In this document: piece by piece, positions 37,321 through 49,573 of the stretch
Numbering within the stretch: the first letter of the stretch is position 1
Layout: every line of letters starts with the position of its first letter
Assembly: GCA_020081605.1 (NCBI GenBank)
Contig: JAHREC010000011.1
Coordinates: 1,550,001-1,614,000 of the forward strand
Source of the DNA: Albifimbria verrucaria
Taxonomy: Eukaryota > Ascomycota > Sordariomycetes > Hypocreales > Stachybotryaceae
Length of the DNA stretch: 64,000 bases
Direction of reading: 5' to 3'
The notes under the pieces: model-generated
Seen by the model: only the letters and a program-made list of their open reading frames with translations
Databases searched by the model: none
Told to the model about the DNA's origin: nothing
Program-made: the position numbers and the translations under genes

Positions 37321-39055
37321 ATGTCGCAAACTGCCAATATGAGCAAGGTTCCTCATACGCCCATTAACAGTTTACCTCAACAGATTATCAACGAGATTGC
37401 TGCATTTCTTGACGAGTCAGTATTCCAACGGCCAGTGTTGGCAACTATTTCCCACCAGTGGCAGATAGCAGTTGAACAGCAAACATTCCGGCACATATGT
37501 TTGAAAAGTTCTGAATTGGCTCGCTTCCAACACAACATTCTAAGGCATAGTCATCGCCGTCGGTACATAAATCAAATCGACTTTGAGATCGTACTGCCTG
37601 CATATTCTGATAGTGCTCGATACCGCTTCGAACGCGAAAGTGACCGAAAAGCTAATAACCAGGCATTCACAGCTGCTTTGCACGAACTTCTGCATATTTT
37701 GAAGGACTGGGATATTAACCAGGACGGTTTCATCAAACTATCAATTGTGGATGCCTATTTTGTATCGGACGATGAGGCCCTAGATCAGGCTTCCAGTCAT
37801 GACGACGAAAGTACTAGCGACCTCATTACAGACCAAACCCCTCATGCTATAGCTCTTGGCCCCTGGCGGCACGCATATTCACAGCTTGAACTCTTAAATT
37901 CGGACCTGCCAGTTGTACCTGTGGTCAGAGATTTTACCACAAGTGGCTCAAGAACAATCAGTCTCTGTACCGTTATCAGTATTTTGATCCACTTCCCCAA
38001 TCTCCTAGCCGTCAGGCTCCGGATGCACGATGAAGAGAGGCGATATCCAGCGTTTCGGCGAAAAATCCGATCCGAACTGGCCCACACTCTTCCCAAGCTC
38101 CTCCCTACGCTCTCTGCTATGCGGTCTTTCAACATCATGATGTATAATTTGCTCTTCTGGAGCCAAGAATGGGGCCAAGCCAGCCTGGTGCTTGGTGACG
38201 CGACTTCAGACCCTTTATGTCATGCAATTCGAACAACTACAGCACAATGTTACAATATGAATGAGCTCTCCGTACGTGGTGTTATCGACGGCTCGTTGTT
38301 CTGGCCTAGCCCACAAGTTGCCTTACCGGAGCCTTATTGGCAGAACTTGGAGCGTCTTGCCGTTCACTTTTCTATGAGGCGACCTCCTGGAGGGTGCTAC
38401 TTTCGAATCGTTCATCAAAGGGACGAAAGAGCTGCAGAAAACTTTGACTTTATCCAACCTTCATTTCTAGAAACAGATATGCCTCCGGGTCATGGTCATA
38501 GCGAGGAAGAAGACGACGAGGCTTCCAAAATTTCTCTCTGGTTTATCACCTCCCTCGGATGATATCCAAGATTCCATTGTGGTTCCGGATGATGGCGCTT
38601 TGGAGCCTTTGATAGAATCTTTTGGGAAAGCCTGCCTACAAATAACAACACTGAGATCAGCACATCTTGCTACAGCATTACCTTTGCCATCAAGAATAAC
38701 CGCAAGAGGTACAAAAATGTATCCAACATGCTTTTGGGGTGTGTGTTATATTAGCCCTGGGGCTCCACCTTGGAGAAATCCAGTATCACTTAATCATGCG
38801 TACCACGAAAATAGCAACGAAAGGAGATTAATATGGGTTACAAAAGAGTGGCATCCAAGCATAGAACTTAATATGCTACTTAGAGACATCGGGCGAGAAC
38901 GATACGGAAACAACATCGTGGAGAAATTTCTTGACAATGCAGATGTTCCGTGGGGAACCCCAACTTTGTGTACAATACTAACGGAACACCATCCCACGGG
39001 CTATAGTTTCTCAGCCTTGTCGTTATATAGCCGTTGGCTCAAATCTTTTGGATAA
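37321..39055 (+). CDS. F-box-like protein
   Basis: This is a probable fungal F-box adaptor or related protein. I choose the Met at 37321 (MSQTANMSKVPHTPINSLPQ); an in-frame upstream Met at 37219 gives a longer, Arg/Ser-rich start. The F-box-like part is INSLPQQIINEIAAFLDE with LATISHQWQIAVEQQTFRHI, close to the usual LPxEIxxxIxxxL pattern. The body has no repeats or membrane segments. The first frame ends at 38562. The C-terminal 180 or so residues lie in the next frame (SPPSDDIQDSIVVPDDGALE to WLKSFG at 39055), joined by one lost base between about 38525 and 38560. The partner is unknown. Confidence 0.72.
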
Positions 39056-39565
39056 AAATTGAGTGTTGTGAACAATTTAATAGTTTGTTGACTCATCACC
39101 ACCAGTTCGGAGCTTTCTAACTGTTCAGAACACTTGCCGTTCTTGCTACACCATCTTCAATGTTCCCAAAACGTCCTAAGCCAAAATTGGAGATACAAAA
39201 TAAATAATACCACACCGCGGTTTCAATAGCATATTATGGATCTATTAATAAGTTGAAGAATTAGTGATTATTTGAAGGTTACGGCGTTTGAGAAATGGAC
39301 CTTGTGTGGGCTGCAGAGGAGAATTGGCGACGAAGAGAGTTAAGACGATACATCTGGGCCTTCATTTCATGTGATATCGCTACCAAACCCACATTGTATT
39401 GCGCTTACGGAGAAGGCAACCATCCATCAAAGGTTTACTAAGAACAAATAGAAACCCGTTTAATACTGCTCAAAGGCATGCCTCTGATGCCCAGTCCGTT
39501 AAGCAGATTGCTTTCCACGAAATCATGTGTGTTATCTGGACTGTCAGATTTAAACTACCGAGATA
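39056..39565. other. Convergent intergenic region
   Basis: 3' flanks of the F-box gene and the P450 gene; nothing else seen. Confidence 0.5.
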
Positions 39566-41299
39566 TCATTTCCCAACCGGTGTGACATATATGTACAACG
39601 GTGGCTGGTCCCAGATGACATCTCCAGGATGGTCTAACCAATCTACATCGTTTTGCACCAGCTCAATATTTAGTTTGAGCAAGATAGAAGCTATAATTAG
39701 ACGGAGCTCTGCTTGAGCAAGACTATTAAAAAGATAGTTGTGAGAATGACAAAGACTTGAAAAAGTTGTGGTGGTATTGAGACGTGCTACTCACTTGCGA
39801 CCAACGCAATCTCGTGCGCCATAAGAGAAGCTCTGTACACTGTCTAGCTTGTCATTGGCAAATTGTGCATCTTCCTTCAACCAGCGCTCTGGAATAAATT
39901 CAGTTGGTCGTGTGAAATTATCGGGTGATAAACCGCAGGTGTGGTGCCAAACTGCAACAATTGTCTAAGCTATATTTAGCACTCTGTCGCATCATTAGGA
40001 AGAGAGACATACATTTTCAGGTACAAATTTTCCATCTATAGTGGCTCCCCTTCTGGGACAATGCGAGGTAGCCCAAAAGGTCCTGCAGGGCGTCGACGGA
40101 ATGTTTCACTTATGACTGCTTGCAGGTATGGAAGAGATGAAACAGATTCCAGAGTGAGTTCATCGCTTGATTTGAAGTTTGATCGGACCTCATCCGTCGC
40201 TCGTTTGAGACAGTCTGGGTGTCTGATGAGGAGGTATGTTAAGGCGCCTAAAGTATCAGATGTAGTTCTTGAACCTGCAAGGACAAGAGCCACTGCATTC
40301 TCAAACATGCGATCATTATCGAGATACTAGTGTTCGTGCAATTATGCCAAAGTCAGCCATATGAGTACAAGGCTTTACGTCGAATACATGAGGGACAACA
40401 AACCGGTTTCCCTTCACTATCCAGTAAATGGTCCATAATATCAGGCCGTCGATCTTTTCTTGCGAGTCTTCGAGCAAGCATCTTCAACAGTGGTTCTTTG
40501 AAGTCGTTTCCATTATTAAAAAACGACCAAACCTCACAATTAAGTTTTGGAAAGGAGAGTACGCTGCTGCCACAAAAGAGGCTGTGAAACGCCCGAAAGA
40601 ATGGACGCCCTGAATCCAGGGATCAAGTTCGCCATTGGCAAGTGATCCAAAAGGTTCGCCGAGAATGAAATCGCTAACAATGTCGAAAGTTGCCGCGGTA
40701 TACCACATCACCATTTCTAGTGGGGCTTTGTTCCCATTCTCGTCTGAGGCATGGGCCTCAAGTTGTTGGACAAGTAGGTCAACATGACGTTTCAGCAAAG
40801 GCTCATAAGAACGCATACTCTTATCACTGAAACCACGAGCAATTAGGTACCTGATATTTCTATGCCCTTCTATCGTTGGCTCCGTTATTATATTTGGGGC
40901 CTCCCCAACATTGGCGTAAAACCTTTCGAACTTGGGAAGCTCAGGAATTTGCTGGTAGCTGATGTTTTACCGTATATATTCTTCCACGCTTGTGCAGAAG
41001 TGAATGCTAACTCATCGGGTGCTAGACGAACCACAGCGCCGTACTGTTTGTGGGCGTCAAGAAGTTTCACGTGGAGGCAACCATTGAGCAAATAATAGAT
41101 GTAGGGAATTCGGCTCGTGCGCCATAATAGCGGCCCAGGGTATTGAGCAAGAGGGTGAAGTGTGACATTGTATATCAGTGCAACGGCACCGTATATGACG
41201 AGCTGATGAGCTTGTTATCAATGAGGCTTCTTTGTAGGCTCTAACAAATCCGCAGCTTACACTGGCCAGGAGAGATAGAACAGCGATTCCGAAGTCCAT
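39566..41299 (-). CDS. Cytochrome P450 monooxygenase
   Basis: This is a heme-thiolate monooxygenase anchored in the endoplasmic reticulum. The start at 41299 plus a first intron gives a hydrophobic anchor (MDFGIAVLSLLAS, then LVIYGAVALIYNVTL) and the proline hinge YPGPLLW. Later blocks are HKQYGAVVRLAPDELAFTS, the I-helix ALVLAGSRTTSD, the ExxR motif in SETFRRRP and the heme loop FSYGARDCVGRK near 39795-39836. The last exon (about 39709-39566) ends VTPVGK. Introns with GT..AG borders lie at about 40400-40330, about 40020-39965 and 39795-39710. Bases are missing near 40965, in the A6 run at 40518 and the C4 run at 40047. The substrate cannot be inferred. No complete biosynthetic backbone gene is near, only the weak PKS scrap 3 kb away. 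Confidence 0.93.
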
Positions 41300-42822
41300 G
41301 AGCTTGGCTTAGCAAGACATACCCTGCTAAAATACTCGTAAATGTATTCGTCGTCGAGAAGAAAAACTAAAGAGTAAGCGGAGAGGGGTTAAACTCACGC
41401 ATGAAGAAAGAGGAGACGTTGTGACATTGGCAAGGGCCTGGTGGACTACTTATACACACGCTCTGTCGCACAGTGCCTTGGCTAAATATGCATGGCTCCA
41501 ATAATGGAAGTGACGGTTTGCTGTGTCTCACATTCCTTCGTCAATGAGGAACCCTCGTATTGAATGACAGCTGGAAAAAGCAAGCTGTTGCCCTTTGCAC
41601 CTTAGGCGGCGTAGAATGCTGATGGCGCACGACTGCAGAATGACGTAGGAAGTATTCCGGACAGTTAGTCGTCATCTCGGACATTCATGTGCCTCATCGG
41701 CAATTCCATTGTCAAATGCGCCCTCAATGAAGGACCTCAAACGAATGGATGAGGAGTCTGGCTAAAGCGGGGACGCGTTGTCCAAGAGGGCGCCTTGCCT
41801 CTTCTGGGGTACAGTAGCATTGGCGGTTACCAGTGCGGCCAATCCCATATCCCTCTACTAATGTATGACAAACCCTAACAGCGGACCGTCTAGCAACTGG
41901 TTTCATTTCCGCTGACGGGACGGCTCGGTACCATATCTAAGGTCTTGCTGAAGGTCTTGCGAACAAGAGGAGCAGGGACTTTGAAGACCCACAAAGCCAT
42001 CATGATTGACTCGTCCAATGAGGGGTGATCCCAATTGCCGAATCAGGCAAACGATTGCCTGTTTCAGACACAAAGCCAGGACACTAATAAAAGCCTGCTC
42101 AGTAAGACATGAGGATCATGACATTTTTGAAGTAGCTCCTCTTATGTTGAAAGATAACGAGCGACCATGGCCAAGATGCTTAAAGTTCCTGAGGATCCCG
42201 TTACCAAAATATGTCCAGAGTGAACGAAGATGTCGACTGATCCGATTGCTTGATGACGAAGGGTGGACTGGTCTAGTTTTCCACCAAGCCATTCGCAAGC
42301 TCTCCTGCGTACATGCGCGTCAATGACCTTCAAAACGCATTTCTAGTCCACCGCACACGCAGTAGCCGCCTTAGGAGGCGTTGAATACGTTCGGTTACAT
42401 AGAGTATGCTCGGTTATATTCTAGGACAAGTCGAGCCGGTGTAAGATATGTACGACGGTGAGATCAATCGCTCTACTTGCGTCTGCACCCTTGCCATGAG
42501 CACACTAGATGGATGGAGCATAAATGGTTGGGAGCTTCTTGTGCCCACTGTACATAATGTGAGTTTCGACGAATAGAGGGGTTCAATACACAATAAATCA
42601 CGGCATTTGCACATGCTTTGCATGTCGCGAATGAGGCACGTTGCCTGGTATTGCGAGGCGAGGACACCCTGTGAGCTCCGCATACGCCGGGTTCGGATAC
42701 TCTGGTAACCAACTGTCTTCAATTGGCACCCACATGCGGATTTTCCTAAAGCTCCTCGTGGTGCTTTCGACCACACACATGCTCCACAATGTGTCTACTC
42801 GACATCGGCGAGGGCAACCTTG
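41300..42822. other. Intergenic region with no convincing gene
   Basis: 1.5 kb upstream of the P450 gene. Several overlapping ORFs of 60-120 codons on both strands (42000-42800) show no domain, signal peptide or exon logic. This could hold a decayed gene, but I cannot support one. Confidence 0.45.
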
Positions 42823-43425
42823 CTACGTGCACGTACAATATGTCAAGTCCCTTCGCAGCATGCGCATAATCATGCTGTCCGGAAGCCCAGATACAAATTC
42901 TCTCCTGTAGGTATGCCACAAACGGGCCATGAGGGTGCTTTCGTTTTGTGAAAGGGCACGCTCGAGAAGCACACTTGCTGCCGCCTTGACTACAAGAAGA
43001 CGCTGCCGAGATATGCTCATAGCTCTACCGCACGAGTAATCCCCACGAGCTTCTTCCTCGTCGATTTCATTGTACAGTCGCTCCAAAATTTGGTCTCGGG
43101 CGTCGCGCACATCGGCTGCGGGTGGTATAGGTGGAGCCAATCCCAAGATGTCGTGGAGGAGTGGAGAGCACGACAACGCTGATAGTCCGTCGGTGCAGGT
43201 AAAATTGAGCTCTGCAGCTTGGTTGAGAACGCTGCAGAGCCACTGGATTTCAGCTAAAGGATAACCGTTTAGTATATGGACCACTGGGTTCTGAAAAATT
43301 GGGCATTGACGGCACCATATATCTATCCTCGTCATCAAGAGGGCATACTTACTAGTCTGAGCCTCATCGGATGCTTCACCAACAACAGCTGCGAGTAGCA
43401 CGAAGGTAAGTACGAGTGGCTTCAT
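42823..43425 (-). CDS. Secreted protein of unknown function
   Basis: I do not recognise a family. The 200-residue frame from the Met at 43425 starts with a signal peptide (MKPLVLTFVLLAAVVGEASD). The mature part has seven Cys, including ...WCRQCP..., LCS, FTC and a YCTC tail, and a helical middle (DARDQILERLYNEIDEEEAR). A GTAAGT at about 43354 followed by TTTTTCAG at about 43294 looks like an intron inside the open frame, but splicing there changes phase, so either the intron is not used or a base is missing. A small secreted effector or surface protein is possible. Confidence 0.5.
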   Translation of the reverse strand: MKPLVLTFVLLAAVVGEASDEAQTSKYALLMTRIDIWCRQCPIFQNPVVHILNGYPLAEIQWLCSVLNQAAELNFTCTDGLSALSCSPLLHDILGLAPPIPPAADVRDARDQILERLYNEIDEEEARGDYSCGRAMSISRQRLLVVKAAASVLLERALSQNESTLMARLWHTYRREFVSGLPDSMIMRMLRRDLTYCTCT

Positions 43426-43579
43426 TGAGACGTACCTGAGGAAGTCTCTCTATCCTAACAGAGGATGAAAGGTCTCAGCGGCGACGCAAACAGAGACGGG
43501 CAGGCGGCCCTCTTTTCTTTTTCCACTACCGTTACACACGGTTTTTGCCCGGTATTGAAGGCCTTCTTTCTTTGGCTTA

Positions 43580-44000
43580 TCACGTGAAACGCACCAGCTT
43601 CGATTGCCATCCTGACCAAGTATCATTGTTTCCGCCTTGGCTAACTCTCCCATACAACATATCCAGCCAGGCCTGTCCGTTGTCTACGGCACACTGTAGT
43701 TGGCGACTTTCGTGTAGCGCAACAACAGTTGAAATCTCTTTCCAAGCGGACCGAACACTTTCCCACGCCGACCTCTCATCCGCCATTTGCAGACGATCGC
43801 CAAACATTAAGCATATTGCCTGACTTTTCCTCGTCCCAACTAGAACTACGAACAAGACACGCTGAAGCTCTTGAGCTCTTCAGAGCACATTCCCAGCCCA
43901 TTGAGCATTTCTTGGAGCCTACAAAAACAATGTTCCTTCGTTTTTCGCCAAAGTCTATGGCTTTTTGTCCATCCAAACGGCTTGTTTGTAGCACTCTCAC
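43580..44000 (-). CDS. Hypothetical protein (weak)
   Basis: Two overlapping minus-strand frames (44000-43776 and 43855-43580) could join by one base near 43815 into a protein of about 135 residues with a charged, Trp-containing C-terminal half (ADERSAWESVRSAWKEISTV). No domain, signal peptide or membrane segment is visible. Plus-strand frames in the same place could instead be the 5' part of the membrane-protein gene at 44094, so this call is tentative. Confidence 0.25.
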
Positions 44001-44093
44001 GCAAATTGTCTTAAGCTAATTGACTAGCACAGTCTTCATCCAGTACTCGACGACGGCTTTCTTACAAGGCACGCTATTTGGGGCATCAGGATC

Positions 44094-45338
44094 TTGGTCA
44101 TAGTTATCATTCTCTTGACACTGATTTACCTCGTCTGTTTCGCCGTTCAGATCGTTGTACAAACCGTCGCTGGTGCGATTCCCGGTGCTATATTCTCTGC
44201 CGCTACCGGTTTCTCTCATGGTGCTGTCAAAGGCGCTTCAGACCTGGCAGCTACATGGACGAGGGATTTTCAGGACCTCGGCGGTCCCAAGCTCGTTGCC
44301 GCCTGCGAAAATGGTGTGGGCTGGGCCAAGAACGCTGTGATGCCTTCTGTCACCGCGGCAGTATCAGCAGCATACTGGCTATTTGGTTTGCAAGCCAATG
44401 CTACTTTGGAGAAAAGAGCAATCCTGAACTTGCTTGGAAGAATATGTTCCATCACGCCCAAGTCGTCACGCGAGTGGTTACGGAAATCAGTGACGATGAA
44501 GAAAACGTGAAGAGAGAACTGATGCCCATGCTCATCAGCGATAATCTGCAGTATAGACTGCAAGCTGAAAATATTCTGGACTTTTTCCAGTTCCTACCAC
44601 GACTGGCCGCTCAAGGAAGATTAATCAGCGGTGACAGCTTCTGGAAGAGACCATTGGAGGATGCTTTGAAGACCCAAAGGCTAGAGATCTCTGGCTTTCG
44701 GCAGAGAATTTCGACTCTGAGAACACAGATGGCCGTCACGCCGGCCAGTGAAATAAAATGGTGGCATTGGTGGAAGATCACACACTCGACAGAGGCAAGC
44801 AGAATTGGAAAGGCACTCCATGGCGCCATGGAACAGTCAAAGAAGACAATGGCGACCATCTTGAACGATGTTCTTGAGCATGTCATGTCAAATTTCGCTG
44901 AAGGTTTGAGAAAACACTTGTGTAAAGCAAAACTGGAAACTGACGCTTTCATGGGTGTCCCTTTATTGGGGAAACTTCCTCATGACGCCTAGGGAAACAG
45001 GTGCTGAGGACATTTCCAATCACGCAAATGAACAAGACGCCAAGACATGCAGCAGCGAAAGCATGTACACCACTTTCAATCCTTTAGGCCGGGTCTTAGT
45101 CAGGGCGAGCATGGCGTGTGATGTCGGCAAACAGATTGAGCCTCATGTCAAAAGATTGAAGAACAGGTTAAGATATCACCAGGGAACATTGGATCAATGT
45201 TCTCAAACAGTTGCCATGATACAGAAGTGGCACTCGCGCAAAAGGTCATCTCATGATCAGACGATCGACCAACTGGCGTTGTTGGAGGGCCAAGTAAAGA
45301 GTTGGGAAGTACTAGTAGAGTCATGGTATTTGGAGTGA
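44094..45338 (+). CDS. Membrane protein of unknown function
   Basis: I do not recognise the family. The first frame begins with a strong transmembrane segment (MVIVIILLTLIYLVCFAVQI) and a small-residue stretch rich in Gly/Ala (AGAIPGAIFSAATG). Coding passes near 44420 into another frame (SNPELAWKNMFHHAQVVTRV...) that is mainly helical and charged, to 44992. A third frame (44955-45338) continues with a Lys/Gln-rich helical tail; that join would need a shift different from the usual single added base, so the true C-terminus is uncertain. It lies 450 bases upstream of, and co-oriented with, the membrane-anchored J-domain gene. Both proteins have one N-terminal membrane anchor plus a long helical region, so a functional pair is possible. 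Confidence 0.55.
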
Positions 45339-45785
45339 TCATGGGATAGGGCAACTTGGATATGTTTACTGGGTTTCCGTTAAATTGGACTTTATTCGGA
45401 TAGCTACCTTGTCTTTCAATACAGAACACGTGCCGGGTTCATCACGTGTGGTTAGGTCTCATTCTGATTGACAGCCTAGGATTACCCTACGATGTTGTGT
45501 AACATATATGGGGAGAAGAAACCAGGTAGAAAAGAGCACCTACTCCATTTGATGCTTGTGTCTTTGTCGAGGTAGATCACGTGAGGGTCGGTAGTGTCTT
45601 CGTTTGCATGCTCTCTTTGTTTGCTCTACTCCTTCATCCATCCTTTCTCTTGTCTTTTCTCTTTGTTTTTATGTCTATTCTAATCACCCCACCCGGAAAG
45701 ACACCAACTGAGACTGCTATTTCATCAACAACACATACCTATTCCTCATAGTTGGAGTTCTGCATTTGCTACACCGTCATCTACT
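45339..45785 (+). promoter_or_regulatory. Pyrimidine-rich promoter region of the J-domain gene
   Basis: A long CT-rich tract (about 45605-45680), followed by an A/C-rich leader up to the ATG at 45786, is the usual layout of a strong fungal promoter and 5' UTR. Confidence 0.5.
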
Positions 45786-47804
45786 ATGACCATGCCGCCT
45801 CAACGGAGGTCCGACAAAACTGTCCATCATCATTTCTACATCCCAGAGAACAAATGGCGAGAATCTTCCGAGTCTTCCGATTACGAGCCGGCACATGACA
45901 GCCTGGAGCCCGTCGTACACGCTCCGAACGCTCCGAACGCAAACAAGCCATATATGCCGAGCTGGTTGTGGTTTTTTGCACTTATGCCCCTGGTAATCAT
46001 TGCCACTGGTGTCAGGTTCGGTCATGAAGATGACTCTTCAAACCCTACGGTGCCCCAAAAACTCAATATGGTCAATGAGTTTGTGGATATGTTACAGGAG
46101 CAGGTAGACATAGTCAAGACAGCTCTTACAAGCGTGAGGGTTGTCCGTGGCAGCAATTACACGATATGTTGCAGTCTAAGTCTGACCGATGACTATCTTC
46201 AGGACCTCCTCCATTTTGCGGAAGTGTTTGATACTGCAGGAACCCATAAACAACTATTTGATACTACAGGAACCCATACACAACTATTTGATCTTTCAGA
46301 TATAATGACACTAAAGCTCAATTATTCACAACCCGAAAATTGCGCTACCGCTCACTTACACAAAACGAATTTCAAAATGATGATGGATTTGGGTGGGGAA
46401 TCAGTTGAGCTCTCGCTTGAATTCTCTGATCTAGTACACATGATGATGTACGAGATTCGAGCAGTCTATCCTTTCACGCTTCGAGAACTTGACAGTTACT
46501 CAAAACAAGAGTACGAATTTTCCTACAATGACACATCCGAGGAAGCGATACGAGCCGCCAACAAAACGGCATTGGATGTTCTCGCTACTTTTGAGCTCAA
46601 CGTGGGATTAAAGCTGGAGTTCTTCGATAAAGATTGCACACATCTTAGTAGCATCCTTGAGCGGCTGAAGAAGCACATAGGTAATTGCAAAGCCTGGCTG
46701 GAACGGTTCAGGAATTGTACGCTGCCTGGAGCTCAGTTTTTACAGCATCACCTGGTGGACTTACAAACCTACATTATTGTTGAGGTGTGGAGGGAATTGT
46801 ACCAGGGTAAATGGTTTGCATCTGACTCACGACGACCATATGATGAAGCGAAGGCGTTGATCGAAATTGGCATGGTCCCCTCATATCAAGGATGGAAATT
46901 GCCTTGGAGACTTACAGCAAGCATCACTTTGAGTGGTGCGAAAGTCCTAATAGTCTTCTCGTGCGCCTCACCAAACTATATGCTCATATTGCGGAATTTG
47001 CGAAGCCTCCTCAGCTAACGCGCGATGGTATCCCTGGGTGAGCAGGAAGCCACGAGGGTATCCCTGGGTGGACAGGAAACTTGGAGTGCACTGGTGGATG
47101 CCGTCAGCAGACGAGGTGCGTGAAATTCTCGAATTTCAGAAGGAGGAGCTTGACCTTGCCCGAAGGCTGCTACAAAGGGAAGCCCGAGACTATCATACTG
47201 TAGGACGCAAATGTGGGATAGGAAAACAAGCTGAGCTTCGGCGAATATGGTGGAGAGAAAAGTGTCATTCAGAGAGACACTCAAACAAGCTTGGAGTCCC
47301 TGGGGCGCTTACTTTAGCGACCTTTGGAAGTGCACGATTGATGACTGCAGTGCCACCGAAGCGAGGACATTATACCAGATGCTCGACGCATCTCCTACTG
47401 CCACCGACCGTGAGCTGAAGCAAGCGTTTAAGCGCATGGTTCTGAAGTATCACCCTGATAAAACCGGCGGCAGCAAAGAGTCGAATGAGAAGTACAGGGA
47501 GATTGTGGAGGCGTATGAGATCTTGAAGGATCCTGTAGCGAGAGCGCATTACGACCGCAACGGCGATGCGGTCACGGGCTCTGGCGAAGGATACTCTGCC
47601 TATCCCACCGAACAAGATGACCTACGAGAAGATTGGGACTTTTGGTACGGTGACCTCAAACACATAAAAACCCGTACAAATAACGAGGATAAGACAAGCA
47701 GATGTGATTGGTTTCTTGTTCATTGTTCTTTAACGCAGATTGAAATGCAACAATGTTCAAGCTGCCTTAAACAGCTGAAGTTGTGTTACTTTACCAGCTT
47801 CTAG
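45786..47804 (+). CDS. Membrane-anchored J-domain (DnaJ/Hsp40) protein
   Basis: This is a probable Hsp70 co-chaperone tethered to a membrane. The N-terminus is polar, followed by one transmembrane segment (YMPSWLWFFALMPLVIIATG, residues about 57-77). A long, mainly helical lumenal or cytosolic region with N-glycosylation-type sites contains an exact 10-residue duplication (FDTAGTHKQL / FDTTGTHTQL). The first frame ends at 47018. The family-like reading moves frame near 46893, 47035 and 47250, each by one base, into SFRETLKQAWSPWGAYFSDL and then a J domain with LYQMLDASPTATDRELKQAF, the HPD motif in KYHPDKTGG and AYEILKDPVARAHYD. A C-terminal position of the J domain behind a large unknown domain is unusual. 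The frame joins assume missing bases; a separate small J-protein gene is the alternative. Confidence 0.65.
46227..46289 (+). repeat. In-frame 30-bp tandem duplication
   Basis: TTTGATACTGCAGGAACCCA... is repeated with a 30-base period and two substitutions (starts 46227 and 46257, partial third copy at 46287), adding ten residues to the membrane-anchored J protein. Confidence 0.9.
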
Positions 47805-48661
47805 TGCCACGTCTCTCAGAGTTTCGGTCAACCAGTGTGTTTAATTGATGTGATGTTGGCAAGCTGAGTGCTTCTGTTCAGTTGACTATGGGTGTCAACT
47901 TTCATGATCTCTACTATCAACAAACTCTGTGAATAGTCATGCCCCATTTCTGGAATGTGCAACAACCAAATGACTTCCAAGTTAGATCAAGTATAGTGTG
48001 TCTGTCCGAACTTTCCATCCATATACTGAGAATCAGTTCTTGCTATTGTGCCCAAGTTCAAGTATGATCTAGTTCATGTACATGTGAGGTGGGAAGTAGG
48101 ACTCGCTGACTATTAAATTTGTGTGAGGCGAGTTTCATCTTGACTTGACACAACCTGGCATCATTCAGTTGTAGAGAAATCTATTATGCCAAGCAGCTAT
48201 GCTAGTGACAAGTCATCTCGAGGGTCTTCCACCTCTCCATTCGGGTACTCGAACATCTCTCCCCATTCTCGATCCAGTACAGCTAACTCCCCAGAGATAT
48301 GTAAGCGATCAGAATCCCACATCACATAACCTCAGTTGCGGAGAGGCGTGGGTGTCTAGTCGTTGAATAAATTGCTGTAGGTCCCACGCCAAATAGCCAC
48401 CCAAGCGAGAGGGGGCCGTCATCTTTATCGCCAATAAACAACATTTCATCTCGACGATCTTGTGGGTTTTCATGAGTCGGCGTAAATTAGCGGCCACCCT
48501 GGCATAGAAAGCCATTTGAAGTCTCCCAGCCGATTGCATCGACTATGACCTCAGCATATATCCATTTTTCACAACATCGGGGAATATTATAATGACAACA
48601 GCCTACTAGGGCAAACCCCAGCAGGGGGCGGCAGAATCTTCATTGTAAATTGAATTCGTAT
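47805..48661. other. Intergenic region
   Basis: A 76-codon minus-strand ORF at 48309-48539 has protein-like composition but no domain or start context; I do not call it. Otherwise nothing is visible. Confidence 0.4.
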
Positions 48662-49573
48662 TCATATCACTCGCTGGAGAACTCCTAGAAGAATAGTGAT
48701 AGCCAGAAGAACTCCTGGGCCCATCGATTCCCTCCGACTAGCCCTGCTACCTTCAGTTGTCGTCGAGGTTGTGCTACTTGACACTGCAGAAGATGTCTCA
48801 CTTGTGAGACTCGGTGAAGTCGTAATCACAGGTTCACTGGGTATAACCGTGAGATTCAGCGCTCTCGTCAGACTTGATGCTTGCGCAGCATTGACAGTAA
48901 CGGCACAAGGCGTTAAAGTCGCAAGAGTTCCACCTGTCTGGGGGCAAGTCGTTGTCTTACTTTGCACATCTGTCCATGCTACATATGAGTAATAATCGGA
49001 GTACACCACGCCGGCCAGCCCCTGGGGGCATTTTGTCGCGTTCGGCGCACCCCTTGAGGCGGCAATATCTCAAACTTGGGTTCTTTGGCACCATAGGCCA
49101 CTTCAAATCCGAAAGTTCCGTTTCCAATTTCCACATCCCATGTATGCTGAATCCAAAGAGACCCTCACAGTTTTTGCCCCTCTCAACACTCCAGAAGATA
49201 AAGTAGCTCCCGGGCAGCAACTCTTCAGTCTCGTTGGACGCAAGAATAAACGGTTCGTCTGTAGGGGACCAGGTGGGGAATTGAAAGTAGAACCAGGATA
49301 GCTCCATTCCATTCCACCAGTCCCATGTCGAATCTTCTCCCTGTCTTCGATATGGTAGATGGAATAATAGATCGTGATACCGAACTCATATGCCATCGCC
49401 GCGTTCTGAACCGAGAAGATGACAGGGAATGGCGAAGAGACAGCATGCGTGGCGTTGGGGTGGGGATAGAGGAGGTCAACTTCGATAGACCCTGGAAGGG
49501 GAACATCTCCCGACGAAGATAGTGGGAGGAAAGTGAGGCTGAAGCCAAGGTTAGTGAGAGATAGCGGGCGCAT
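48662..49573 (-). CDS. GPI-anchor-type cell-surface protein (DUF7136-like)
   Basis: This is a probable cell-wall or plasma-membrane protein of unknown role. From the Met at 49573 there is a signal peptide (MRPLSLTNLGFSLTFLPLSS), then the DUF7136-like extracellular domain (GSIEVDLLYPHPNATHAVSS, FPVIFSVQNAAMA, WFYFQFPTWSPTDEPFILAS, YFIFWSVE...). A Cys-containing segment, VVYSDYYSYVAWTDVQSKTT and a Ser/Thr-rich stalk follow. The hydrophobic C-terminus GPGVLLAITILLGVLQRVI fits a GPI-anchor signal. Pieces lie in three frames: one added base near 49310 and one near 49060 join the first parts, and an intron about 49000-48985 may separate the stalk exon. Family assignment is from memory of the domain pattern. 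Confidence 0.7.

Noticed and set aside
42000..42800. Cluster of 60-120-codon ORFs on both strands
   Set aside because: No domain, signal peptide or exon pattern; consistent with chance ORFs.
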